From Larix kaempferi (Eukaryota; Streptophyta; Pinopsida; Pinales; Pinaceae), in contig BSBM01001383.1 in the NCBI GenBank assembly GCA_027924585.1, forward strand, positions 905,001-969,000: a stretch of 64,000 bases of DNA, given 5' to 3'. Both the position numbers and the translations under genes were made by a program. This document shows, in pieces, positions 1 through 11,893 of this stretch (the stretch's first letter is position 1; every line of letters starts with the position of its first letter). The notes beneath the pieces are model-generated. The model searched no databases. It was not told where the DNA came from and was given only the letters and a program-made list of their open reading frames with translations.

Positions 1-90
1 AGGTAAGGAGATGGTTGATACTTCTGTCAGTTTTGGGGGCCTTAGAGCATATAACCCCCGTGATAATGTTTCTTAATGTCTATTTGTTAT

Positions 91-353
91 CTTAACATTT
101 GAGGGTTGGGGAGTGCTGTGCAAGTTAGGGCACTCTCAAACTTAGTTTCTACAACTTGTCCTAGCATTCTTTTACTGCAGGAGACTATGTGTGATGATGT
201 TTCTGCTATTTCTAGAGTCGCGGGGTTTCTTACTGGTTGGGAACTTTCAGCTGTTGGGTTGAATGGGATGTCTGGGGGTCTGTTGGTGGCTTGGGATCCC
301 TGGATCTAGTATTTTTCAGTGTTTAAGACTCCTTGGGGCATTTTGATGGAGGG
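91..353 (+). pseudogene. LINE endonuclease, N-terminal part
   Basis: This encodes the start of an exonuclease/endonuclease/phosphatase-fold domain, which in LINEs nicks genomic DNA to prime reverse transcription. The reading N-I-stop-G-L-G-S matches the usual opening of the family (N-I-R-G-L-G-S). The stop is TGA at 100-102 where a CGA Arg codon would be expected, a classic methyl-CpG decay change. A conserved LLLQET follows; its Glu is a metal ligand in the family. Further on are a GG-L-VAWDPW segment and a TAG at 307-309. The frame is cut at 353 by the solo LTR and resumes at 2127. Confidence 0.85.
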
Positions 354-2121
354 TGTAATGTCCCCATTCAAATAAGTGCATAGTAAGACAATCCCATCAA
401 TCCTACTAGTTTCCTAGGTTGGATGGGCACATGTGGGATGGTAATAAGGAAGCTAATAAATGATATTTAAACATTAGAAGGGTTCAAGCATTTAATAAAT
501 ATGATGAATAAATAAATTCAAGAGAAATTCTAGGTGGCAAGTGGTTTTGGAGACATATGGAGGTGGTGGGACCCACACTAGCTTGATTTTTCAATGACAC
601 ATGGCAGCTCTCTCTTTCCAATTCGAATTCATGGGAAGGTGAACACTCTTGGGTGAGTTGGTAAGTCATAACACATGGCATGGAGCATATTAGGTCGAAA
701 TGGGATGGAATAGTAACCTCCATGGGAGAGGAAGAGTCAAATTGGAGACTAGTGGACACTTGGGCTAGATTCCCTATTTTTATGACAACAATACTGAAGC
801 ATCTATGAGATTTATGACAAAATTCAGACCTGACTTCTTACACTTGACCATTATGACATGTCAGCCCCAAAAATAGGCTCAAGGAAGGCGCTCATGGAGT
901 TGGGGGAATCTAAAGAGACTCAACTTCGAATTTGGGAGAAGATGGAAGGTTGGAACTAGGAGACAAGTGGCAAATGATGAATATTTTCTAAATGGAAAAT
1001 TATTGAATCTATTGAGAGGATTTCGACCCCTTGAAGGATAATGTTGGTTATAAAATGTAGAAATCAAGTATGAGAATGGATTTTGATGATTTGAGAAAAA
1101 TTGCATTTGTGAAGAGAGAACTAGTGGATGACTAGTTTCTTGCCTTAGCCAATTTCGAGGGTGAAAGATTCCCATCCAAGTTGGTATTTGGAGAGGACAC
1201 TCAGGTCTTTCATGGTGCTTTAATGGAGTTTTATTTGCAGGTAGCATCTATAGAAAGTTTCATGGTTTGGTTTAGTGCATCACTTTCTCTCCACCATTTC
1301 CAATTTTGAAGGCATATTCGGGCTCCTTGAGGGATTGCGCTTTGGGTGAGATCTTGCACTCATTAGGAGAGCTTCATATGATATTTTTCTGATTGTAATA
1401 GATTCATATCCTCTGTTCTTCATATTCAGAAACTCTCAGGTTGAAATACCCATTGAATGTATGCAAAATTATTGATTAATGAGCAAACGATGTCCATTTC
1501 CCCAATGCTTTGATGTATGACACTATAAGGTTGATTATTTCGAATGGATGGATGATTCTCTGATATATTTGTGATTCATATACTGCCATGGATATATTAT
1601 ACAAGTTTCATGTACTATACTTGAGCATTTGAATCATTTTTACTCAGTTTGTTTGTATTGAGAGGTGAAATAGTGCCATTTCACCAAGGGTCGGATTGGG
1701 GGTTTTTGCTGTTGAATGTGAGAGAGTTAGAACAATAGTAAAAATCAATTAATGGTGCATATGAGACCTTAATCACATAATTAACACATTACATACCTCT
1801 TTTCATAAATTCGTGGGAGTTTGGAGGCATTTGGAAGGCCATTTGCAGTGTTACCCCGAGGGGATTTGATGCACAAATTACTAGTCAAAATTACATATAT
1901 TGATCAGAATACAAATCAAGTTTGCAGCAGTATTTGGAGGGCCATAAAACATCCTTGAACCTAATATTCAAGTATAAATACCATTCATACACTCCTATAG
2001 AATATTTGGGAGCATTTGGGTTGATTTGGAGGTCAAAACAGTAAAAGTAGTTAAAGGTCGAAATTGGGGAAAAAGTGGAAAAATTGGCATTTTAATAATA
2101 TTTTGAAAAAGGGTCATTACA
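354..2121 (+). mobile_element. Solo LTR, 1768 bp, target duplication GAGGG
   Basis: The block begins TGTAATGTCCCC and ends GGGTCATTACA. It is bounded on both sides by GAGGG (349-353 and 2122-2126). TG...CA ends with a 5-bp target duplication are the hallmark of LTR retrotransposon integration. There is no coding sequence, PBS or PPT inside, so I read it as a solo LTR left by recombination. A TATAAATA at about 1972-1979 is a plausible core promoter, which would make + the transcribed strand. The terminal 7 bases are perfect inverted repeats, and the match extends to 10 of 11. Confidence 0.85.
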
Positions 2122-3491
2122 GAGGGGTCCTGTAGATCTTCATACTTGCAGGTTTCTATCCTTAACTGTTATGCCCCATATAAAGAAAGAGAAGCGTTTT
2201 GGTAGGAACTTCAATCTTCTGGATTTTAAAGCAGGATAATATTATGATTGCGGGGGATCTTAATTTGACTAGATTGGCACAGGAAGTTTGGGGTGTGAAT
2301 GAAAAACTGAATGTTTTGGCTAACTTCTTTTCTGAGTTTTTCATCAAAAATAATTTGATTGATGTCTGTACAGGTGCCTATGCCTCGACCTGGTCAAATG
2401 GTAGAGGCGGGATTGATGGCATTCATAAGAGACTGGATAAATTTTTGGTTAATGTTACTCTTCTGGAATCTTGTAATAGATATAGATCCTGGGTGGGTGA
2501 TTCAAAAATTTCAGAGCACTGGCCTATCTTTGTACAATTGGAGGATACTGTTACGAGGTACAATTATCCCTTCAAGTTCGATTCCTCTTGGTTATCTAAT
2601 GCGGATTTTGAACACTTTGTCAGGGATGTTTGGTTAAAGATTAAGAGTGAAGATGATTTAAATCCTGTCGACCTTTTCTGCTCTAAGTTAAAAGTTTTGA
2701 AAGGTAAGGTTTCCAATTGGATTCATCTAAAGAAACAGTTGGACCGGCGGAATCAGGTTGAACTGGAGAAACAGTTGCAGAAGCTTTATTTGCTCAATGT
2801 GGAGGTGCCTTTAGATTGCAATGGAATGGTGCTTCTTAAGAATATGGAAGCAGAAAAAGAAAGAATTTACTTGACCGAGGAGAAGGAATGGTGGTTGAAA
2901 AGTAAGTCCTTATGGGTGAATTATGGGGATAAAAATACTAGGTTCTTCCATACCTTTGCCTCTGCAGGGAGGAAAAATAATACCATCTGGAAATTATTAG
3001 ATGAGGAAGGGATTGGAGTTGTAGGTTTACAAGATCTTCAAGCACAGGCTAAAAAACATTTTAGCTTGGTTTATTCAGATGATAGAAGTTGTGATTTACT
3101 TTCACAACTCCAAGTGGCAAGACTTTATCCCAAATTCATTAATACTAAAGAAGCTGAGATATTATGTTTGGAGGTTACTTTTGTTGAGGTGGAAAGAACC
3201 CTGAAACTTTTTTCTAAAGAGAAAAGTCCAAGGCCTGATGGCTGGACTGTTGAGCTTTTTCTACATTTTCTTGATATCATGGGTGAGGATATTGTTAAGA
3301 TGGTTGAGTATACTAGATGTCAGGGGTATATCTCTAGGGCCTTGAATTCCACTTTCATCACTCTTATCTCTAAGGTCAATGACCCTAAGACTTATGGTGA
3401 TTTTAGACCCATTACGCTGTGCAATCTAGCAAATAAAATTGTTTCTAAAATGATTGCAGGTCAAATAAAGCCTATTTTCTCAAAATTTATA
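2122..3491 (+). pseudogene. LINE endonuclease C-terminal part and reverse transcriptase N-terminal part
   Basis: After the solo LTR the endonuclease resumes with LNCYAPYKEREAFW, then a TAG at 2203-2205 and a frameshift near 2229. From there one frame stays open to 3524. It shows IAGDLNL (a catalytic Asp-containing motif) and SEHWPI, the counterpart of the usual S-D-H active-site motif, with Glu in place of Asp. A long basic linker follows, then the start of the reverse transcriptase: KSPRPDGW (usually KSPGPDGW), FITLISK and the FRPITLCN block near 3405-3430. The frame is cut at 3491 by the nested LTR pair. The last few residues after 3491 belong to that insertion. Confidence 0.9.
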
Positions 3492-4939
3492 TGTAATGTC
3501 CCCATCTTAACCCTATTGCATTAATATTGTAAATGATGTAAATATTGTTATTTAGTCATGGCGAGGAGCTCAAGGCCAAGGCCCCACCATTGATCTATCG
3601 TTTTATGTATCGGCAATTAGAATAGATGCATATGGTTCTTGTGCTAGCCGTGCACAATGTAAATCCGGACACCATGTAAATATGCAATTTTAATGAAAAA
3701 CCCACAACCAGCTATGCAATGCAACAAAGAGATGGGGCATGATCTTACAAGGAATAGGGAGGAAAAATAACCAAACCCTTGAGCCAATGGAGTCAATCCA
3801 TGTGTCAATGAGAAAACCCATGAGATCCCAACTACCCATTTTGGCTTATGCCCCAATCATTAAATTCTTCCCAGAGTTGGTTTAGGCAGTTAATGCCTTG
3901 GGAATGATGAGGTATGGCAGCCAATTTCGGGTATGGGCAAGCCATCAATCTGGGAATTTGAATTTTGGCTTGCAAGGCAAGAAATCACCCACGTTTTGCC
4001 TTCCCAAGCCATTCGGGGACCACAGTCTTTCCTCTCTCACGCAGCCTAGGGCTAACTGGGGTTTTCCTTCACGTTTTCACCATTCTCTGCATTCTTCCAT
4101 GCCTGGGAACTTGTTTTTGGTTAGCATAGTGGCTGGGAGAAGAGAACCACGATTTTCTAGGGGTTTATAGAGGTCATTTTTGCCCCAAAATGCCCATGGA
4201 CGTTTTTCTGTAAACGATTATGCTCCTGGGGTTGTTTTCCCATTTTCCAATTTTTCGTTTTGGGCATTCCCATGTTTTCTGAACTGGTGGAATTCCCATC
4301 GTTGGGCATCCTACTGCAAAAATGCCCAGCACTTGCATTTCTAGCTGTTATGTCCCTCCCTGTTTAGTTTGAACCTGTGAGCAAGAGATTCAGGAGTGGA
4401 AGAGGACAGATTTGGCTTGATGAGCCCAATGAAGTATCCATAGCTCAATGGTTGAGCCACTGGCCTAGTAATTCACTTCTGCCCCTCTCTTAGCAGCCTG
4501 ATAAATCCAACTGCTGATTGGCTTGGCTGATTCTGGTGTATCCTTGGCTATGTGAGAGCCTGTTTTCCCCTTTTTCCTTGTGGATATCATGCCCAGCTCG
4601 GGGGGTGGCAGTGGTGCTGAGAGATTAGGGAGCACACTGGCCTACGGTTGGGTGGAACGTTGTAGAAGCATAGATGGTTGCTCAGGGATTACTTGGTTTA
4701 AGATAAGTATTCTCCTTTGCTAATTTGATATTGCTTAAATTGATGAATGGCATGAAAATCTGGAATGTATGATGGATGTATATTGTAATCAAATTCTGCT
4801 GTGTATTCAAATGTTTATGCATTTGCATTTCTCCATCTATAATTTGTATGAATGCTTATTTGTTTAGGTATGGGACTAGATGTCCAGTATTATTATTAGT
4901 GTCCTCTCCATAGCCTTGTAGGATAGGAGGGACATTACA
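3492..4939 (+). repeat. 5' LTR of outer element (1448 bp)
   Basis: It begins TGTAATGTCCCC and ends GAGGGACATTACA, so the outermost 11 bases form a perfect inverted repeat, longer than the usual TG...CA. The same sequence recurs at 11248-11893 plus 20635-21429, and inverted at 11894-13320 and 19201-20629. The short open frames inside it are not supported as genes. A tRNA-like segment sits at about 4434-4474. Confidence 0.92.
4434..4474 (+). other. tRNA-Thr-like 5' half inside the LTR
   Basis: The stretch around CATAGCTCAATGGTTGAGC followed by CACTGGCCTAGTAA resembles the D arm and the 5' side of the anticodon arm of a plant tRNA-Thr. It includes a box-A-like TAGCTCAATGG. The resemblance stops after the anticodon-like loop; no T-arm or clear box B follows. 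Counterparts lie at 12339-12380 (-), 19647-19688 (-) and 20928-20974 (+, with about 6 bases missing). It could be a captured tRNA fragment or coincidence. Confidence 0.45.
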
Positions 4940-4942
4940 ATT

Positions 4943-4954
4943 TGGTATTAGAGC
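4943..4954 (+). other. Primer-binding site, initiator-Met tRNA type (outer element)
   Basis: TGGTATTAGAGC lies three bases after the 5' LTR. It differs by one base from TGGTATCAGAGC, the complement of the initiator methionine tRNA 3' end used by most plant LTR retrotransposons. It fixes 3492-4939 as the 5' LTR. Confidence 0.9.
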
Positions 4955-5084
4955 TACCGGTTGCAGCATTGGGCCTTTATGGGCTACCTATCATAGTTGC
5001 AGAGGTAAGTATCCTTCCTGCTCAGCACTGATAGTTAAGAAAAATTTAAAAAAATTTCAAATTTTCAAAATTTTTCTAAGTTTC

Positions 5085-5820
5085 TATGAGTTCTGCCCGA
5101 AATTTTCGGAAGGAATTCTCTTCCGAAATTGCAGAAGAAATTCTCTTCCGAAACTGCGGAAGGATTCCGAGAGTTGTTCTGCAACGTGGAAGAGTTCGGG
5201 AAGTTCTCCCGAAACTGCAGAAGGATTCTGCGAGTTGTTCCGCAACGCGGAAGAGTTCGGGAAGTTGTCCCGAAACTGCGGAATTCCGTGAGTTGTTCCG
5301 CAACACGGAAGAATTCGGTGAACTGCTCCGAAACAGCGGAAAATTTTTCTAAATGTTCGTCGTCGAAATAAAATTTTCGGAAGGAATTCTCTTCCGAAAT
5401 TGCGGAAGGGTTCCGCGAACAACCCCGCAACTACAGAAAGAATTCTAGAAAGTCTTTCGCAACTACGAAAAGAATTCTGGAATGTCTTCCGAAATTGCTG
5501 AAGGGTTCCGCGAGTCGTTCCGCAATTGCGGAAGCATTCGGCGAATTGCTCCGCAACTGCGGAAGCATTCGGAGAATCGCTCCGCAACTGCGAGAGCACT
5601 CGACAAATTGCCCCGCAATTGCGGAAGCGTTCACCGAACCACGCCGCAATTGCGGAAGGCTTCAACAAACTGGCCCGCAATTGCGGAAGGCTTCAGCAAA
5701 CCGCCCCGAAACTGTGGAAGCGTTCAGTGAATTTCTCCCTAGCTGCGGAAGCATTCACCGAATTGCTCTGCAATTGTAGAAGCGTTCGGCGAATCGCCCG
5801 AAGCTGCGGAGAGATTTCTA
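5085..5820 (+). repeat. 31-bp palindrome-bearing tandem array in the leader of the outer element
   Basis: Roughly two dozen degenerate units. The best conserved (5515-5790) repeat every 31 bp and contain the 16-base palindrome TTCCGCAATTGCGGAA followed by a variable spacer ending in GAA. Because 31 is one more than a multiple of three and units lack stops, the array is open in all three frames and on both strands. Each frame reads the same peptide phases in rotation (RNCGS, PQLRK, AIAE). I do not treat these frames as genes. The array is far richer in CpG than its flanks. An A-run of about 23 follows it (5821-5843). Confidence 0.85.
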
Positions 5821-5843
5821 AAAAAAAAAAAAAAAAAAAAAAA

Positions 5844-5891
5844 CGAGGGCGCTGCCCTCGACCCGCCACTGCAAGGGGGCAAGCCCCCTTG
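5844..5891 (+). other. Two GC-rich hairpins after the array (outer element)
   Basis: The first hairpin is at 5844-5860, a CGAGGGC stem with a GCT loop. The second is at 5872-5891, a CAAGGGGGC stem with an AA loop. Both occur in the same order and spacing in the nested sister element (18466-18525). In both copies they directly follow the homopolymer that ends the 31-bp array. Conserved stem-loops in a 5' leader could serve RNA dimerisation or packaging, but that is inference. Confidence 0.7.
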
Positions 5892-8800
5892 ATCCCCATT
5901 CTTCCCCGGAGACAGTTATTGAAAGTGTGAAATGCACTCTTGGGATGAGGAGCAGAGATTGCATAAAGGATGGAATTCTCAGCAAGAGGAATTGGTTGTG
6001 ATATCCATTATGGAAGATGAAAGGGAAAATGCCTCACCTTAAACTATTTCTGTTTATAGCATAAGAATTGCATGGTTGGAAAATAGCAAGAATGAATGAG
6101 TGCACATATGTATATGTTGAATTGCTAATTCATGATAATATCATAGCTAATGATTGCTTGTATGCTTAGTAGGGAAGCCAAGGAAAGGATTAGCTATGAT
6201 GTGGATGAGGAACTCCATGATGGAATGAGGAATTGAGAAGAATTCCTTAACTCCTCTCTTGCTATTGTATTTATATTCTGAAAAATTATGGCATAGGGAT
6301 GCTGAAAATGCGAGAGGATAGATAGATGAAGTGAATATGTACTAGATGGAATATTGCACAGTGCACGTGAAAATGGTTTTGCATGTATATGATATTGCAT
6401 ATTGGTAAAAAAGTGAGAATTTACATATGCAATGAGCCACTTAAGATCAAATGATGGTGGTTGCTAATAATTAAGTTGTGTTCGCATTGGTTGTAGGACC
6501 AGAGACAACCGAAGCATGGCTAAGGATGTGGATTATGATTGTTTCCTACAACCTCATGAAGAGAGGATGGTGCAACAAATCCATGATCATGATGTTGGCA
6601 AAAGGACTGAGTAACCTTGGTAAGAGGTCGACTGATCAGGTAACATCAAGCGATATTAGTAACAGCCATGCAGGTAAGGGTTAACGGTGCTTAAATGCAT
6701 AAATGTTGAAAGAGGATTTGGTGAATCTCTTCAACTAAGCTTAAACTAAGGTGATTTGGGTTGCATTGAGTGCCTGAATGTGAATGTTAACCTACCAAGT
6801 ATGGTCAGGTGTGGGTAAATGAAGGCAAGGAGCCTTACACCCTATAGTTTCTAGAAACCTCAATGCATTCATATGAATTCATGTCATGCAATTGGTGAAG
6901 ATTGGTTGTGAGTTTAACAACCAAAGCAACTGAGGAATTATGGACCTGTCATGGTAGTGCATGATGCATGTAGTAATCTTGGTTAGGCCATATTATGATG
7001 GAATGCATAGTATTCATGAAATCATGCAAGATGGCATTGAAGAGATATGCATTGAAATATTCGGTAAATGTAGTAAATAGCCATGCATGTGTAGGTGCGC
7101 GTGTTGAAATGTATTGTGTGGATGCATGGGTGTGACATATATATGTTTCAATGCAGTTAGATAATAGATGAAATGGTGGACTATTGCTAATCTTGAGACC
7201 ATTCCATAAGTTGCTATGAATGCAGGAGAAGGACTGCATGAAGAAGGTAGACATGTGATGGGATACTAGAGCACTCTGTTGGAAAGACAGAGCTGCATGG
7301 AAAGAAAGTAATGAGTATTTACAGTTATTTAAATTGCATGGATAGTGTGACTATGTCTTGCAATTTTATTGTGATAGTGATGCATATATAGAAATGTATA
7401 TATGTTTCATTACATTTCAAATGTTAAACAACTAAAGGTGTTTGAATTTTGGAGTATTATAATTCTGAGATCACTTCAGTAACTGTTATGGAAATGAAGG
7501 ATTATGTGCGTGGATACTCACAACGTATTTAGCCGATTGAATTTTCAGTTTTCAGGTAAAAAGGTCTTGCGTATGGCAATGAGGATAAGTCCATAGTAAA
7601 GACCGAGATCTACCATGTGCAAAAGCCAAAGGTTATAAGAAGGTTCTCATGGTTGTAAATTTATGCATGAAACAAATCTGAAAATTGTCTGGTTTAAGTT
7701 TATGAGAATAGTCTCATAGTTGCAAATCAAATTTCTGTAGTAAAACATATTTACAAATTTTAGATTTGAGAATTTGCTTATAATTGCTAATGACTATTTG
7801 GGCTTATATAGAATTGTGTCAGGAGGACATGTTGTAGGTGGATGTTCATGTATGGTAGCAAGGGTGAGACCATAATGGGAAAAGTGATACCACTTACAAG
7901 AGCCAAACAATATGAGGAGGGCCTCATTGCTAAGCAAATCAATTTCTGTAGGAGACAGAATTGTAAATTCATATTGAATTTAATTATTAATGCTATTGAT
8001 TGGTTATGGAACAATCATATTTGAAGCTTATTGCTAAATGTTGCTGACTGTTTGGCTATTTGATAAAGTGTGCCAGGATGACACATTGCAGGAAGATCAT
8101 GTGTGATGGCCTGCATAAGCCAAACCAAATGGGAAAGACCCCATGCTTTGGAAATGGGTTTCGGGTAAAACGCCATTGATAATGTCTCAGCCAAACCACA
8201 TGTCGGTAAACCATGAACGTGAGATGGTAAAGCTATGCCCTGAAGGCATGTGAGACACATATGCAAAATGAATGAGTATCCTATGACCCTAGACAAGAAC
8301 ATGCATGTCTAAATTATTAGGGTTAATATGCAGAGCATGCTCTATCTTATTTCTATCATTGCAAACTGCTTGAGTATGATTAGGGCCTACATGGCGCACA
8401 TCAGAAAGGGGGTGCACACCTTTTCTGGTGCTGGGTCATGTTAGGGTTTTCAATATTGACTACACCCTAAGGGAATGGACGCATTCATGGTGTTTCAATA
8501 CTTGGTAGTGAATGATATGGAATGTGGTTAAGAATTGAACAACAATACTGATGAGCTTGCTTATCCTTCTTGTATTGTCATCCTACACAGATACAGATTG
8601 ATACTGCACATTAAAAGGGAAAGTGAAGAAGGGTACGCAAAGGGACTGTATGGGAATTGGAAACCTTTCTATGCTCACGTGAAATATTACCAGAAGGGAT
8701 GGACAGGCCCGAAGGGCTGTGAAATAAGAGAAGGTATCATCCTTGTGTGAATGGGGGTCATGTTAACCTGCAGTCAAGAAAGTCACCTATAAGATGCCTA

Positions 8801-10600
8801 AAAGGAACCATCGATTTACACAAGATAAGGAGTGGCATCCTTGTATAAATGAAGAGTTGATGTGTGTGAAGGGTTACGGTGCAAGAAGGTGTGGTGGCAT
8901 TGGTAAAGGCATAAAATCTCTACTGGGACAACAGTGGGAGGGCGGGCGCTGAGGACTGACTAAAAACCCTGATATGCCTATGGCTCCATAGTAGATCCTT
9001 GACCTATAATGGTCAGTGGCGCAGTTCCTTCCATTGGTTGATGACCCAGACGAATGTGCTGGCTCGACACTGGAGAGGGCCAACCAGGTATGGGACTGGT
9101 TGGGCACCACCAAATGCTTGGTAAATCCAACCGATGGGGAGGCATATTGGTTAAGCATTAGCTATATCCAAGTCCATAGGCGATCCCAAGGCTTGTAAAG
9201 TGAAGCAGGATCTTGTGGACTAGAGGGGAAACAAACAATACAGATAAGTATTCGTTTTCATTTATGTTTTGTTTGGAATAATGAAGATTTCAGGTATAAG
9301 TCTTCTAACAGCTAAGCTGATACACTATTCTTTCTTTGTTGGAAACCTTGGTCATTACAGGAATGCAAGACCCTGAAAGACTATAAATTGCTGGTAAATC
9401 CAGAGAGTAAATGAGTGGGCGATATAAATTATTAAGAAATCCAGGGAGTAGCTGGTTGAACGCTATAAAGTTCTTGATAAGTCTAGAGAGTGACTAGTTG
9501 GGCATTGACTACTTGATATGGTAAAGTAGCGTGTACGCTGGCCCAACACCCCTTAAACAATTGATAAAACCAGTCGGAGCACTGGCCTAGCATATTGCTA
9601 AAGGAAATGATTGATAAACCCAGTCGGCGTATTGGCCTGGAATTGCCTATTCGAATGATTGTGGAGTAACCTACGTGCTGGCCCAACATTCGTTATTGTG
9701 TTCACGGGAAATCCAAGGCTCGTAAAGAAAAGAAGGATCCCGTGGAATAAAGTAAAGACATCCAATACAGATAAGTATTCAGTTACCTTGCAGCTCTTAC
9801 TTATGAATATATGTGTGTATATGATTTGGTTATGATTTCCTAAACTCTTGATTAGAGATAAACCCTATGAAAATGAACTAAACATGTGAATTGATTCAAT
9901 GTTTGAGTGTAGGTATTGCTGGAAGCAAGGATTATGAAGGAATCCTAGAGATGCATGTGGACATGTGACCGTCCTAAAGAGCTCAGTATGAGCAGTAATG
10001 AAAGATGGTGCTAGTGGATACAAGTGGATCCTAGCAGCCAAAGGTTCTATAGGAAATAATGGGAAGGGTGCCCTAGCTGAAAGTCCATATACAAACCTTA
10101 GACACTAAGTGACATAGCCAAGAAAGGAAAGTCAAAGCATTCACATTGAAGTGAAAGAGACTAAGGAGCATGAAACCACGGCGATGGTGTAGCTCCATAA
10201 TAGAACAAGACTAAGAGGGAGAAACCCCTACTCTTCTCTTTCCTTTTGATTGAAGCATTTATAAAACAAAAGATTGTTGAATGCATATTATGGCTGAAAT
10301 AAGATTGTGTTTATTTGCTTGAGATGAATTCTGAATGCTGAAATAATAAATTTTCTGTGAAAGGATGAACATGAATGAGTTCATGTGTATGTTGGGAAAG
10401 CATGAAAAGTGTGGAAGTCCCATGAATAAAGCATGGACATTCCATGACAATTGGGAAAATAATTGACTAATCTTAATGTTTATGTTATCCTTGTCCTAAC
10501 AAATAATTCCCATGATGAATTTCACAGGAAAGAAAGTGAAACAATTGGTTGCAGCCGGCACAAGAAAGTGTTGATAGTAAGCAAAGTGTGTTCAGTTGTG
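5892..10600 (+). other. Non-coding interior of the outer element
   Basis: About 4.7 kb without a convincing gene. It is matched along its length by the inverted interior of the sister element (14000-18430). Small frames shared by both copies (8535-8750, 9016-9198) lack ATG starts or known domains and are shared simply because the copies are alike. Degenerate direct repeats built on a CCAGTCGG...CACTGGCC theme occupy 9388-9690. Nothing resembles pol. Confidence 0.7.
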
Positions 10601-10609
10601 CCCATTGAC

Positions 10610-11128
10610 CATGGCAGCAGACCGAGGGCTATTAGAGTTGGCTGAAAGTCTTCTTCAAACAATTGATAGGACTCAAGAAAATCTTGGGGAGATGCTCAAG
10701 CTACAGAGGCAACAGAATGAGATAAACCATGAGGCTTTAAGGACTCTATTCGTCTACAAAAAGAGGTAAAAAGCATTCTGGGAGCAATCAACAAGGGAAA
10801 GGAAAGTGGATCAATGAAGAAGCATTCATCCAATCGTCCGATTAAGAAACGTTCCAGGTGGGAAGAATCAAATGAAATGGACCGGGAAAGGTAAAGCCGC
10901 CAATGAAATGTTGGGGATGTGGAGGAAATCATTGCCTCCATGACTACCCAACAAGAGAATATCAAGAGGGTATCAACAATAAATTCCCCAGGTTCATGGA
11001 CCCGTTGGAAGGAAAAGAAAAGGAAGGAATTCTTTTGGAATGATGTCCTCATGCAGAGCTAGAAGGTTCCAGCCAGCAAGAGCAGTTTGTAAAGACCAAA
11101 GGACATAGTCCTGAAAAACCCAAGTAAA
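10610..11128 (+). pseudogene. Gag-like zinc-knuckle ORF, frameshifted (outer element)
   Basis: This is the counterpart of the intact ORF at 13439-13957 (-). It starts at the ATG in CCATGGCAGC with MAADRGLLELAESLLQ. It breaks at about 10738, where two bases present in the sister copy are missing. Resumed in the shifted frame it still shows the zinc knuckle CWGCGGNHC-LHDY, with Tyr where the fourth ligand should be. The stop lies just over 100 bp before the PPT. With its lesion this copy cannot make the full product. Confidence 0.8.
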
Positions 11129-11234
11129 AAGGTGAAATGCAGGACGAACCTACCACATTTAGTGAATTTTTGGACATATGTAAAGTGGGTATTTATTTTT
11201 CGAAGCATTGGAACACCGAGGACGGTGTTATTCC

Positions 11235-11247
11235 AAGGGGAGGGGAA
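11235..11247 (+). other. Polypurine tract of outer element
   Basis: AAGGGGAGGGGAA abuts the 3' LTR, which opens with TGTAATG at 11248. This is the expected position for plus-strand priming. The sister element has the matching tract inverted at 13321-13334. Confidence 0.88.
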
Positions 11248-11893
11248 TGTAATGTCCCCATCTTAACCCTATTGCATTAATATTGTAAATGATGTAAATA
11301 TTGTTATTTAGTCATGGTGAGGAGCTCAAGGCCAAGGCCCCACCATTGATTTATCGTTTTATGTATCGGCAATTAGAATAGATGCATATGGTTCTTGTGC
11401 TAGCCGTGCACAATGTAAATTCGGACACCATGTAAATATGCAATTTTAATGAAAAACCCACAACCAGCTATGCAATGCAACAAAGAGATGGGGCATGATC
11501 TTACAAGGAATAGGGAGGAAAAATAACCAAACCCTTGAGCCAATGGAGTCAATCCATGTGTCAATGAGAAAACCCATGAGATCCCAACTACCCATTTTGG
11601 CTTATGCCCCAATCATTAAATTCTTCCCAGAGTTGGTTGAGGCAGTTAATGCCTTGGGAATGATGAGGTATGGCAGCCAATTTCGGGTATGGGCAAGCCA
11701 TCAATATGGGAATTCAAATTTTGGCTTGCAAGGCAAGAAATCACCCACGTTTTGCCTTCCCAAGCCATTCGGGGACCACAGTCTTTCCTCTCTCACGCAG
11801 CCTGGGGCGAACTGGGGTTTTCCTTCACGTTTTCACCATTCTTTGCATTCGTCCATGCCCGGGAACTCGTTTTTGGTTAGCATAGTGGCTGGG
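11248..11893 (+). repeat. 3' LTR of outer element, first part
   Basis: It matches 3492-4133 of the 5' LTR. It stops at CTGGG (11889-11893), where the sister element is inserted. The rest of the LTR resumes at 20635. Confidence 0.92.

Noticed and set aside
3644-3856. 70-codon frame MGHKPKWVV... repeated at 11400-11612 and mirrored elsewhere
   Set aside because: It recurs only because it lies within LTR copies and is antisense to the LTR; no evidence of selection.
4434-4474. Functional tRNA-Thr gene
   Set aside because: Only the 5' half resembles a tRNA; there is no T-arm, acceptor pairing or clear box B.
5084-5930. Many overlapping open frames of 70-198 codons on both strands
   Set aside because: They are produced by the stop-free 31-bp repeat, which is open in every frame; no domain, no unique start, and the same is seen in the sister array.
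8535-8750. 71-codon frame shared by both sister elements (also 15872-16087)
   Set aside because: Starts at TTG, has no known motif, and conservation between two recent copies of one family is expected without selection.
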